Below the pieces are notes generated by a model. The model did not search any database. It saw only the letters and a program-made list of their open reading frames with translations, and was not told where the DNA came from. A stretch of 64,000 bases of DNA, from positions 496,001 through 560,000 of the forward strand of contig NZ_LQQC01000010.1 in the NCBI RefSeq assembly GCF_001584615.1, read 5' to 3'. Source of the stretch: Brevibacterium ravenspurgense. GTDB lineage: Bacteria; Actinomycetota; Actinomycetes; Actinomycetales; Brevibacteriaceae. Positions 18,692-26,062 of this stretch are shown piece by piece. Position numbers and translations under genes: made by a program. Numbering within the stretch: the stretch's first letter is position 1; the number at the start of each line of letters is the position of its first letter.

Positions 18692-19135
18692 ATGACAAAC
18701 GGTTATGAGCGCCCCGCCAGCGTTTTCGACATGGTCGGCGGACACGAAGCTTTCACCACCCTTGTCGACACCTTCTACGACGGCGTGGCACAGGACGACT
18801 ACCTCATCGCCATGTACCCGGAGGGCCACGAACTCGAAGGAGCCAAGCACCGCCTGCAGACGTTCCTCGAACAGTACTTCGGCGGCCCCACCACCTATCA
18901 GGAAGAGCGCGGGCACCCGCGCCTGCGCATGCGCCACGCGCCCTTCCCCGTCACGCCGAAATCACGCGAACACTGGCTCAAGCACATGCGCCACGCCCTT
19001 GACCAGCTGAACCTGCCGCCCATGTACGACAGCCTCATGTGGGACTACTTTGAGCGTGCCGCCACAGCCATGCTCAACACACCGGACGAAGACTCAGACG
19101 AGCACCGAATCGATCCCAGCCGCCGGCTGCTCTGA
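18692..19135 (+). CDS. glbO: group II truncated haemoglobin (trHbO)
   Basis: A 147-residue 2-on-2 globin binding haem and O2. It shows the characteristic VGGHEAF N-terminus, the YxxPEG-like segment, FGGPTTYQEERGHPRLRMRHAPF with the proximal His, and the Trp-containing final helix (MWDYF). The family is conserved in Actinobacteria and proposed to support respiration or redox chemistry. GACAAT lies 6 nt before the ATG, but AGGAG is also present 11 nt upstream, so the leader is uncertain. It converges on the next gene. Confidence 0.93.
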   Translation: MTNGYERPASVFDMVGGHEAFTTLVDTFYDGVAQDDYLIAMYPEGHELEGAKHRLQTFLEQYFGGPTTYQEERGHPRLRMRHAPFPVTPKSREHWLKHMRHALDQLNLPPMYDSLMWDYFERAATAMLNTPDEDSDEHRIDPSRRLL

Positions 19136-19152
19136 TTGCACCGGCAGGGTTT

Positions 19153-19821
19153 TCAGCCTGCCTCGATTGAGCGGGTGATGATGAACCCCGCAGGTGTCGC
19201 AAAGCGCAGCCACGGACCGCTGCGGTAGACCATCGCGGTTTCTCCGACGGCAAAGCCAGCCGCATCGAGGCCGAAAGCTGCCCCCAGCGGAGCAGTCTCA
19301 CAGCCGGGCAGCGGACGCGACCACACCATCCGGCGAACCTTGTCCACGGCCAGCGCTCCCGCACCAGAAGGTGAGGCTTCCGCAACAGCGGCAATTCCCT
19401 CAACGGCTGCTTCCCGCAGCTGCTGAACCGGCAGCTGCGCTGCCGCCTCCCACCCCGCACGAGGTGGAGTCACGGCCGCCCACGGCATCCTCACCTCGGC
19501 AGGGGGAACACTGAGGTCCAGTCCCCCGGTGCGGCCCATACGGGCAAAGCGGTCGGTCAGCCCGGAAACCGGAACCACCGCATCGACCCCGTCGGCAGAT
19601 GCCGAGCGCAGACGCAGAGCGCGCATCGCAATGACCAGCGGAAGTTCGTCGCCAAGGCCCTTGGGGTACAGAGGAGCACCGGAGACGACCAGAACATCCC
19701 CCACTCCGGTCAGCCGCAGTGCAGCACCGGAATCGACACGCTGCATACGCGCAGTGAACTGCCGCAGATCGGCAGCGTCGGCTTCCGCCTGCAGTTCAAA
19801 CGCCGGCTGTTCCACGCTCAC
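19153..19821 (-). CDS. conserved hypothetical actinobacterial protein
   Basis: 222 residues, not recognised as a named enzyme family. The sequence is Ala-rich and soluble in appearance, without a signal peptide or membrane segment. It starts MSVEQPAFELQAEADA, overlaps the preceding thioesterase gene by 4 nt (ATGA) and is therefore almost certainly co-translated with it. Similar proteins occur next to thioesterase and globin genes in related Actinobacteria (from memory, not checked). It could be a helper of acyl or lipid metabolism, but there is no direct evidence. Confidence 0.75.
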   Translation of the reverse strand: MSVEQPAFELQAEADAADLRQFTARMQRVDSGAALRLTGVGDVLVVSGAPLYPKGLGDELPLVIAMRALRLRSASADGVDAVVPVSGLTDRFARMGRTGGLDLSVPPAEVRMPWAAVTPPRAGWEAAAQLPVQQLREAAVEGIAAVAEASPSGAGALAVDKVRRMVWSRPLPGCETAPLGAAFGLDAAGFAVGETAMVYRSGPWLRFATPAGFIITRSIEAG

Positions 19822-20354
19822 CTCCGCTTGAGCGGAAGCGGACCGACGGCGCAGTCGGCGAAAGCCGCCTGTTCGTCATCACGCAAACGGCGCGCGCGGC
19901 CGGTTTCCCCGTCTACGAAGACAAGATCAGATTCAGCGACCGAATAGACCTTCGAAGCATCCGGTTCGAGAATCACATAGCCGACCTTGATGATGACCGG
20001 CGTGATCTTGACGATGCACACATCAATTGCGATCGGACCGTCCCTGTACGGGATGGGGTCGCGGTAGTCAATCGCGTGACCGGACACCAGGATCTGCACG
20101 TCGGCAGAAGCCTCACGGAATACCGGCGGCATGACAAGACCGAAAGCATCCGTGCGCTCACCGCCGGGCAGCTCACCGGGAATGACATCGCGTGCCGCAG
20201 TCGGAGAGCCGAACGCTTTGACACGCGCCTCTTCCAACAGCTTCAGCTGAGTCACGTTGTTGACGTGCCCGTAGGCGTCCATATCACCCCAACGCAGCTC
20301 CACGAGCGTTCGCGTAAAGGGGCCGTCGATGAGTGGATTGTGAAGTTCGGTCAT
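19818..20354 (-). CDS. acyl-CoA thioesterase, hot-dog fold (YbgC/FadM-like)
   Basis: A 178-residue 4-hydroxybenzoyl-CoA thioesterase-family protein. The catalytic segment WGDMDAYGHVNNVTQLKLLEE carries the Asp and the GHVNN signature. It hydrolyses acyl- or aryl-CoA thioesters; chain preference is unknown. It is divergent from the TesB gene across 100 nt, so two thioesterases may share a regulatory region. Confidence 0.88.
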   Translation of the reverse strand: MTELHNPLIDGPFTRTLVELRWGDMDAYGHVNNVTQLKLLEEARVKAFGSPTAARDVIPGELPGGERTDAFGLVMPPVFREASADVQILVSGHAIDYRDPIPYRDGPIAIDVCIVKITPVIIKVGYVILEPDASKVYSVAESDLVFVDGETGRARRLRDDEQAAFADCAVGPLPLKRR

Positions 20355-20453
20355 GCCGCCATCTTCGCATGACTGAACTCAACGCGTGTCAGATGCGGGC
20401 CACAACGAGAGTTTTCTGCGTATCCTGAGCCAAGGTACGTAAGAAGGAGCAGC

Positions 20454-21362
20454 ATGGCCGACACCAGCGACAAGAATGTTCTCGAAAAGATCATCGAGCT
20501 CGAAAAGCTCACAGATCCTCCCGCCGGCGGTGAAGAGTTCGGATTCCGGGTGTGGAATCAGCCCAAACCGGACGGCAGGCTTTTCGGCGGGCAGGTCCTC
20601 GCTCAGTGCGTTATGGCAGCCTCGGCCACCGTCGATGACGACCGCCCCATCCACTCCTTCCACGGCTACTTCCTGCGGGCCGGTGCCGTCGACGAAGAAA
20701 CGACAATCGGCGTTGAGGATCTGCGTGATGGCGGTTCTTTCTCAGCCAGGCGAGTCCAGGCCTACCAAAAGGGCATGCCGATCCTGTCGGGAATCTCCTC
20801 GTTTCAAAAAGTGCAGCCAGGCCTTGAGCACCGCGAGCCCATGCCGCAGGCTCTCCCCCACCCCGAAGCGCTGCCGAGCCTGGAGAAAATCCTCGGAAAG
20901 CTTGATATCACCCGCTTCACCCGAGCTGAGCGGATGCGGGAATGGCTCATGCAGCGGCCTTTCGACATCCGCCCCATTTCGCCCGACATTCACGCGGGCT
21001 TTCTCGGCTCACCCGAACCCATCAACCGCTTCTGGGCGCGTCTGAAGGAGCCGTTTACAGGCATAGACAGCCGTGCTGCGACCGCCGCGATCCTGGCCTA
21101 TGCCAGTGACTTCGCGATGCTTGAACCGAGCTTGCGCGTTCACGGTCTCACATGGGCTGATCCGCGCCTGCGGATTGCCAGCCTCGATCACGCCATGTGG
21201 TGGCACTCGCACGTCGACGTGACCGGCTGGCTGCTGTTCGACATGTCCTCCCCGTCTTCCGATGGCGGGCGGGGCCTGGGCATTGGTCGGATCTACAACC
21301 AGAAGGGCGAACTCGCAGCCTCCGTCGCCCAGCAGGGCATGGTGCGGCTGAAGGAAAGCTGA
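20454..21362 (+). CDS. tesB: acyl-CoA thioesterase II (TesB)
   Basis: A 302-residue double hot-dog thioesterase. It contains the FGGQVLAQCVMAA segment (about residues 44-56), HSFHGYFLRAG with the conserved His/Gly, and a C-terminal hot-dog half with SLDHAMWWHSHVDVTGWLLFDM. The role is hydrolysis of medium- and long-chain acyl-CoA. AAGAAGGAG precedes the ATG. It is followed by a symmetrical terminator shared with convergent ettA. Confidence 0.95.
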   Translation: MADTSDKNVLEKIIELEKLTDPPAGGEEFGFRVWNQPKPDGRLFGGQVLAQCVMAASATVDDDRPIHSFHGYFLRAGAVDEETTIGVEDLRDGGSFSARRVQAYQKGMPILSGISSFQKVQPGLEHREPMPQALPHPEALPSLEKILGKLDITRFTRAERMREWLMQRPFDIRPISPDIHAGFLGSPEPINRFWARLKEPFTGIDSRAATAAILAYASDFAMLEPSLRVHGLTWADPRLRIASLDHAMWWHSHVDVTGWLLFDMSSPSSDGGRGLGIGRIYNQKGELAASVAQQGMVRLKES

Positions 21363-21369
21363 CTCATAC

Positions 21370-21411
21370 AAACATGTGGGGCCCGCCGTATTCGGCGGGC
21401 CCCACATGTTT
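21370..21411. terminator. bidirectional terminator between tesB and ettA
   Basis: A perfect 19-bp stem AAACATGTGGGGCCCGCCG and its complement around a 4-nt loop (TATT). The stem ends A- and T-rich on both sides, so it can serve both convergent genes. Confidence 0.88.
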
Positions 21412-21439
21412 GTGCGCTGTGCGAGGCAGCGGCTGTGCG

Positions 21440-23122
21440 TCAGTCGCGCGTCAGCCTGCGGTGCGTGGTGCGGTGCGGGCGAGCTGCCTCTACACCGAGG
21501 CGTTCAACCTTGTTCTTTTCGTAGCCTTCGAAGTTGCCTTCGAACCAGTACCACTGAGCCGGGTTCTCTTCTGTGCCTTCCCACGCGAGGATGTGCGTGG
21601 CCACACGGTCGAGGAACCAGCGGTCGTGGGTGACTACCACGGCACAGCCGGGGAACTCGAGAAGAGCGTTTTCCAGCGATGCCAGGGTTTCGACGTCGAG
21701 GTCGTTGGTCGGTTCGTCAAGCAGCAGCAGGTTCCCGCCCTGCTTGAGCGTCAGCGCCAGGTTCAGGCGGTTGCGCTCACCACCGGAGAGCACACCTGCC
21801 TTCTTCTGTTGGTCTGCGCCCTTGAACCCGAAGGCGGACACATAGGCGCGCGACGGCATTTCAACCTGGCCGACCTGAATGTAGTCGAGGCCATCCGAAA
21901 CAACTTCCCACAGGGACTTGTTCGGGTCGATGCCCTCACGTGACTGGTCGACGTAGGAGATCTTGACGGTCTCACCGATCTTGAGGGTGCCTCCGTCGAG
22001 TTCTTCCAGTCCGACAATCGTCTTGAACAGCGTGGACTTACCCACACCGTTGGGGCCGATCACACCGACAATGCCGTTGGGCGGAAGCGAAAACGACAGC
22101 CCGTCGATGAGTTTGCGACCGTCGAAGCCCTTCTGCAGGTTCTCTGCTTCGATCACAACGGTTCCCAGGCGCGGGCCCGGCGGAATCTGGATTTCTTCGA
22201 AGTCCAACTTGCGTGTCTTCTCGGCTTCTGCCGCCATTTCCTCGTAGCGGGCCAGACGTGCCTTCGACTTGGTCTGGCGACCCTTGGCGTTGGAGCGAAC
22301 CCATTCGAGTTCATCTGCCAGGCGCTTGGCCAGCTTGGCGTCCTTCTTGCCCTGCACCTGGAGACGTTCCTTCTTCTTTTCAAGGTACGTCGTGTAATTG
22401 CCCTCGTAGGGGTACAGCTGTCCGCGGTCGACTTCGGCAATCCACTCCGCAACGTGGTCGAGGAAGTAGCGGTCGTGGGTAATCGCGATGACAGCGCCCG
22501 GGTAGGTGCTCAGGTGCTGCTCAAGCCACAGAACGGATTCGGCGTCCAGGTGGTTAGTGGGCTCGTCCAGCAGCAGGAGGTCCGGCTTTTCCAGCAGGAG
22601 CTTGCACAGTGCCACGCGGCGACGCTCACCACCGGACAGGTGGGTGACGGGTTCGTCGCCGGGAGGGCAGCGCAGCGCGTCCATGGCCTGGTCCAGCTGC
22701 GAATCAAGATCCCACGCATCGGCGTTGTCGATCTCTTCCTGCAGTTTGCCCATTTCTTCCATGAGCGCGTCGAAATCGGCGTCTGGCTGTGCCATTTCGT
22801 CGGAGATTGCGTTGAAGCGAGCGACTTTGCCCATGATGTCGCCGACTGCTTCTTCGACGTTTTCGCGGACCGTCTTGTCTTCATTCAGCGGCGGTTCCTG
22901 CTGCAGGATGCCGACCGTGTAGCCGGGCGACAGCCGAGCTTCGCCGTTCGAGGGCTGGTCGAGCCCAGCCATGATCTTGAGGATGGTTGATTTACCGGCA
23001 CCGTTGGGGCCGACCATGCCGATCTTCGCACCGGGGAAGAAAGACATGGAAACGTCGTCGAGAATAACCTTGTCACCGTGCGCTTTGCGCGCTTTGTGCA
23101 TGGTGTAAATGAACTCTGCCAT
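21440..23122 (-). CDS. ettA: energy-dependent translational throttle A (ABC-F ATPase)
   Basis: A 560-residue ABC-F protein that binds the ribosomal E site. There are two ATP-binding domains: the first Walker A is GPNGAGKST (~38-46) with LSGGERRRVALC and LLLLDEPTNHLD, the second is GPNGVGKST (~355) with LSGGERNRLNLA and LLLLDEPTNDLD. The EttA-specific arm insertion, the linker rich in Lys/Arg (LEKKKERLQVQGKKDAK..) and the N-terminus MAEFIYTMHKARKAHGDKVIL identify this subgroup rather than a resistance ABC-F. No signal peptide or membrane helices. Confidence 0.95.
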   Translation of the reverse strand: MAEFIYTMHKARKAHGDKVILDDVSMSFFPGAKIGMVGPNGAGKSTILKIMAGLDQPSNGEARLSPGYTVGILQQEPPLNEDKTVRENVEEAVGDIMGKVARFNAISDEMAQPDADFDALMEEMGKLQEEIDNADAWDLDSQLDQAMDALRCPPGDEPVTHLSGGERRRVALCKLLLEKPDLLLLDEPTNHLDAESVLWLEQHLSTYPGAVIAITHDRYFLDHVAEWIAEVDRGQLYPYEGNYTTYLEKKKERLQVQGKKDAKLAKRLADELEWVRSNAKGRQTKSKARLARYEEMAAEAEKTRKLDFEEIQIPPGPRLGTVVIEAENLQKGFDGRKLIDGLSFSLPPNGIVGVIGPNGVGKSTLFKTIVGLEELDGGTLKIGETVKISYVDQSREGIDPNKSLWEVVSDGLDYIQVGQVEMPSRAYVSAFGFKGADQQKKAGVLSGGERNRLNLALTLKQGGNLLLLDEPTNDLDVETLASLENALLEFPGCAVVVTHDRWFLDRVATHILAWEGTEENPAQWYWFEGNFEGYEKNKVERLGVEAARPHRTTHRRLTRD

Positions 23123-23169
23123 AGCACCTAAGGGTATCGGCAGGGCTCCCGATCAGCTAATCCGAGGTA

Positions 23170-23700
23170 TCAGAGTCCGTCGTCTTTGCGCTGATGCATG
23201 TCTTCGCCCGGAAGATGACCCGCGCCGTTGTCGTCGCTTCCTTCTTCGCGCTGTTCACCCGCGGGCATTTTCACGCCCTTGGGGCGGTCGACTTCGCCGA
23301 TGAGACAGTCGTCATTGGATTTCAAGGGCGGGTACAGGGCAGCCGTGGCCCCGCCGTTGCGGATCTCCCCAATGACGCAGCCCTTCTTCACTTTGACGGC
23401 AAAGACCTTCGAGGGGACATCGTGGTCCAAAGGCGATTTGTCCAGGGTTGCGGCGATGTCCTCCGGCTTGTAACCCCCGTCTTGAAGAACCTTGAGGGTT
23501 TCTTCGCTCGTGGGGATGCCGTCTTTTTGCGTCAGCGGTTCGATGACCTTGAGAACTTTTTCGACTTCCGCAGTCTGTTTGCCGGCTGGGCCGCCCTCAG
23601 GTTCTGAGGGCGATCCGAAAAGCCCGCAGCCGGACAGCACAAGAGCGGCAAGGCCGCTGGAAGAGATAACCGCTGCTGGGCGGGCGCCGAAGAGTTTCAC
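23170..23700 (-). CDS. putative lipoprotein, small actinobacterial domain of unknown function
   Basis: A 176-residue secreted lipoprotein. The hydrophobic signal AAVISSSGLAALVLSGC ends in a lipobox (LSGC, Cys about 24). The mature part is about 150 residues without a recognised enzyme motif, with two Cys in VKKGCVIGEI and NDDCLIGEV that may form a disulfide. It resembles uncharacterised actinobacterial lipoproteins (possibly the DUF6993 group, unverified). The GTG at 23700 is chosen because it places the signal peptide at the N-terminus; TACAGT lies 8 nt upstream and there is no ribosome binding site. Confidence 0.75.
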   Translation of the reverse strand: MKLFGARPAAVISSSGLAALVLSGCGLFGSPSEPEGGPAGKQTAEVEKVLKVIEPLTQKDGIPTSEETLKVLQDGGYKPEDIAATLDKSPLDHDVPSKVFAVKVKKGCVIGEIRNGGATAALYPPLKSNDDCLIGEVDRPKGVKMPAGEQREEGSDDNGAGHLPGEDMHQRKDDGL

Positions 23701-23767
23701 AGTAGACAACTGTAGTACCTTTTCGGCGCCCGCACCCGCAGGCCGGCCCGGGCACGGGGCAGAAAAA

Positions 23768-24325
23768 TCAGAACGGCGGGCCTTCTCCCCCGGTGCCGGC
23801 GGCCGCCATCTGCGGTTCGCTGTCCGTGCTGGCAGAGGAACCGCTGTCGACAGAGACCGCGGGCTGATCCGAGTCTCCGGCATCACTTGCCGCGGGGGCG
23901 TCGACTTTGGCCCACGGACTGTCACTGTGGCGCTGTTTGATTTCTTCCATTTTCTCGTTTTCTTCGGCCGTAACTGAATTGGAGCGGAACACCGCCATGC
24001 CGAAGGACAGATCCGGACCGACCGCGTGAGCGTTGACAGTCAAACGCTCCCCGCTGGCAGTCTCGGTTTCCCACTGGTCCATCGAGACCCTGCCGATGAC
24101 AATGACCCGCTGGCCCTTCTGCAGGGAGCCTGCGACATTGATGGCCCACGGCCTCCAGACCTTGACGTCGTACCAGGTGGTTGGGCGATTGACATACGTG
24201 CCGTCATCTGTGCGGTAAGCGTCGTTGACCGCAAGACGGAAGCTCGCCCAGGTGCTGCCGTTCGAAGCGGTGCCCGAACGAATATCGCTGCCGACATTGC
24301 CGACGAGGTAGGTGTAGTGCTGCAT
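23768..24325 (-). CDS. single-stranded DNA-binding protein (SSB paralogue)
   Basis: A 185-residue OB-fold protein. The core (1-110) has the SSB pattern YLVGNVGSDI, ASFRLAVNDAYR, TTWYDVKVWRPWAINVAGSLQKGQRVIVIGRV. The tail is Ser/Asp/Ala-rich and disordered, ending EGPPF, which differs from the acidic DDDIPF tip of replicative SSB. This suggests an SsbB-like second SSB rather than the essential rpsF-linked one, which is expected elsewhere. AAGGAAC precedes the ATG. Confidence 0.88.
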   Translation of the reverse strand: MQHYTYLVGNVGSDIRSGTASNGSTWASFRLAVNDAYRTDDGTYVNRPTTWYDVKVWRPWAINVAGSLQKGQRVIVIGRVSMDQWETETASGERLTVNAHAVGPDLSFGMAVFRSNSVTAEENEKMEEIKQRHSDSPWAKVDAPAASDAGDSDQPAVSVDSGSSASTDSEPQMAAAGTGGEGPPF

Positions 24326-24392
24326 TGCTGTTCCTTTCGATCAGAAGAGGTACAGCAATGGTCACCAGCCGCAAACGTTCAGAGAAGAGTGC

Positions 24393-24432
24393 AAAAGGCC
24401 CTGTGGAAAGCCGGAGGACCGTCCACAGGGCC
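24393..24432 (-). terminator. terminator of the dynamin-like GTPase operon
   Basis: Stem GGCCCTGTGGA / TCCACAGGGCC; on the minus strand it is followed by TTTTGC. It starts 41 nt after the second GTPase stop codon. Confidence 0.75.
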
Positions 24433-24472
24433 GAGCGCACAAGTCAGCGTCAGAGCACTGACGCCCAGCTGC

Positions 24473-26062
24473 TCAGCTCAGAGCGTCATAGGTTTCCCTG
24501 TGCTTGCGCAGAAGCCGCGTCACGGGTTCGAACACATTGTCCTTCGCGGCCGAGTGAACTGCTCGCTCAATGTCTTCTTCCACCTGGGCTCGGGCATCAT
24601 CAGCGCCCTTGCGCCTGGCATTCGCGGCCAAGACGGACGTGATGATCGAGCCGATAATGCCAATCACCAGCGGTGCGGCGGCAATCAGGCCCAAGACACT
24701 GAGCCGCATGTTCGGTAGGGCCGTCCACAGAATTTCCGGGAAAAAGAAGATCAAGACAGCGGCCGCTGCAGTGGTGATGATCCCGAGGATCGTGAGGATG
24801 AAGAACAGCCACTGGAAGAAGCTGGCAACACCCCACCAGCCGGGCTGGCGATGCGAAATGTCGACACTCGAGACAGCTGATTCTAGATCTGCTGAAATGC
24901 GAGCGGCACTCTGATCTTCCGCTGCTGCCGCGGCGCGCTTCCACGCTGCGGGTAGTCTGCGCGTGGCACCGCTGATGACCTCGTGGGCCGCCAGATTGAT
25001 GCGTGCGGTCTGCGGCTGTGTCAGCTCCGGCTGTGCCGCCCGCAGAAGAACTTCGCGGTCTCCCCCGTGGCGGGCGCCAAGCGGGTCGGCTTTTCCGCGG
25101 GATGCTTTGGCAAGCAGCGGATAGGCGGTCTTGGCGTATGCGCGACGGGCGTAGTCATCGTGCACGGTTTGCCCAATGGCCGATGTGCCGACGGCTTCGT
25201 TCATAGCGCCGATGAGGATGTCCGACTGGGGAATCTGCTCCGGGTCGTCAACCGGACGGCCCAGTTCGGCGCGAATGCGCCCGGCGACATCGGCAAGCTC
25301 CTGTTCGATGCGGCGTTTGCCGGCTTCGCGGCTTTCGATCATCTTGACCAGCTGACGACGGATCTCGGGCACGCCTTCGCGTGTGACGGCACTCGCGGCT
25401 GCCACTGTGGCCTTTTCCATGCCGTCGGCTTCCAAAAGGCTGCGCAGGTGGCCCAGGGTGGCCTTCTTCTGTTCGGCATCAAGGCGGTCAACCTGGTTGA
25501 GCACAACAACGGTGCTTTCGGCTGCCGCTGACATCTTCGACAGGTAGCGGTTGTGCAGCGAGAAGTCCGCATACTTCTGCGGGTCGACAACCCAGAAGAC
25601 CACGTCAACCATGTCAATGAGCCGGTCCGAGACTTCCCGGTGGGCGTAGGCGGTCGAGTCGTGGTCGGGAAGATCAATGAGAATCAGACCGCGCAGCGGC
25701 TCTTCGTCATCCCCGTCGAGAGCGGATTCGCGCCACGTACGCCGGGATTTGGGAACTTCGAGCCAGTCGAGGAGGTCGTCTCCGCCCTCGCCCCACACGC
25801 ATGCAATAGGTTCCGAGGTGGTTGGTCGGCGGACCCCCACCTCGGCGATTTCAAGGCCGGAGACCGCGTTGAACAGAGAAGACTTACCGGAGCCGGTGGA
25901 ACCTGCAAAGGCCACCACGGTGTGCTCACTGCCGAGACCGCGGCGTGCTTCGGCCCGACGGAGCACCTCGGCGGCAGCCTGCGCGGTTGAAGCGGACAGC
26001 GCACCGCCTTCAAGGTCGAGCGCGGTGCGGATGCCCTTGGACAGTTCGTCGGAGCGGTTCAC
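24473..26062 (-). CDS. dynamin-like GTPase, second of pair, with C-terminal membrane hairpin
   Basis: A 529-residue large GTPase. G1 GSTGSGKSS (about 54-62), G3 DLPDHDS (~129-135) and G4 NQVD (~188-191) are clear. A long helical middle follows, then two adjacent hydrophobic segments (FFQWLFFILTILGIITTAAA and LIAAAPLVIGIIGSIITSVLA, about 415-480) that could insert in the membrane as a paddle or hairpin. It overlaps the upstream GTPase by 4 nt and so is co-translated. Paired dynamin-like proteins in Actinobacteria (for example DynA/DynB of Streptomyces) act in membrane remodelling at division; equivalence here is inferred. Confidence 0.85.
   Translation of the reverse strand: MNRSDELSKGIRTALDLEGGALSASTAQAAAEVLRRAEARRGLGSEHTVVAFAGSTGSGKSSLFNAVSGLEIAEVGVRRPTTSEPIACVWGEGGDDLLDWLEVPKSRRTWRESALDGDDEEPLRGLILIDLPDHDSTAYAHREVSDRLIDMVDVVFWVVDPQKYADFSLHNRYLSKMSAAAESTVVVLNQVDRLDAEQKKATLGHLRSLLEADGMEKATVAAASAVTREGVPEIRRQLVKMIESREAGKRRIEQELADVAGRIRAELGRPVDDPEQIPQSDILIGAMNEAVGTSAIGQTVHDDYARRAYAKTAYPLLAKASRGKADPLGARHGGDREVLLRAAQPELTQPQTARINLAAHEVISGATRRLPAAWKRAAAAAEDQSAARISADLESAVSSVDISHRQPGWWGVASFFQWLFFILTILGIITTAAAAVLIFFFPEILWTALPNMRLSVLGLIAAAPLVIGIIGSIITSVLAANARRKGADDARAQVEEDIERAVHSAAKDNVFEPVTRLLRKHRETYDALS

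Noticed and set aside
23701-23925. Upstream extension of the lipoprotein gene
   Set aside because: It would bury the signal peptide 75 residues inside the protein and overlap the ssb coding region.
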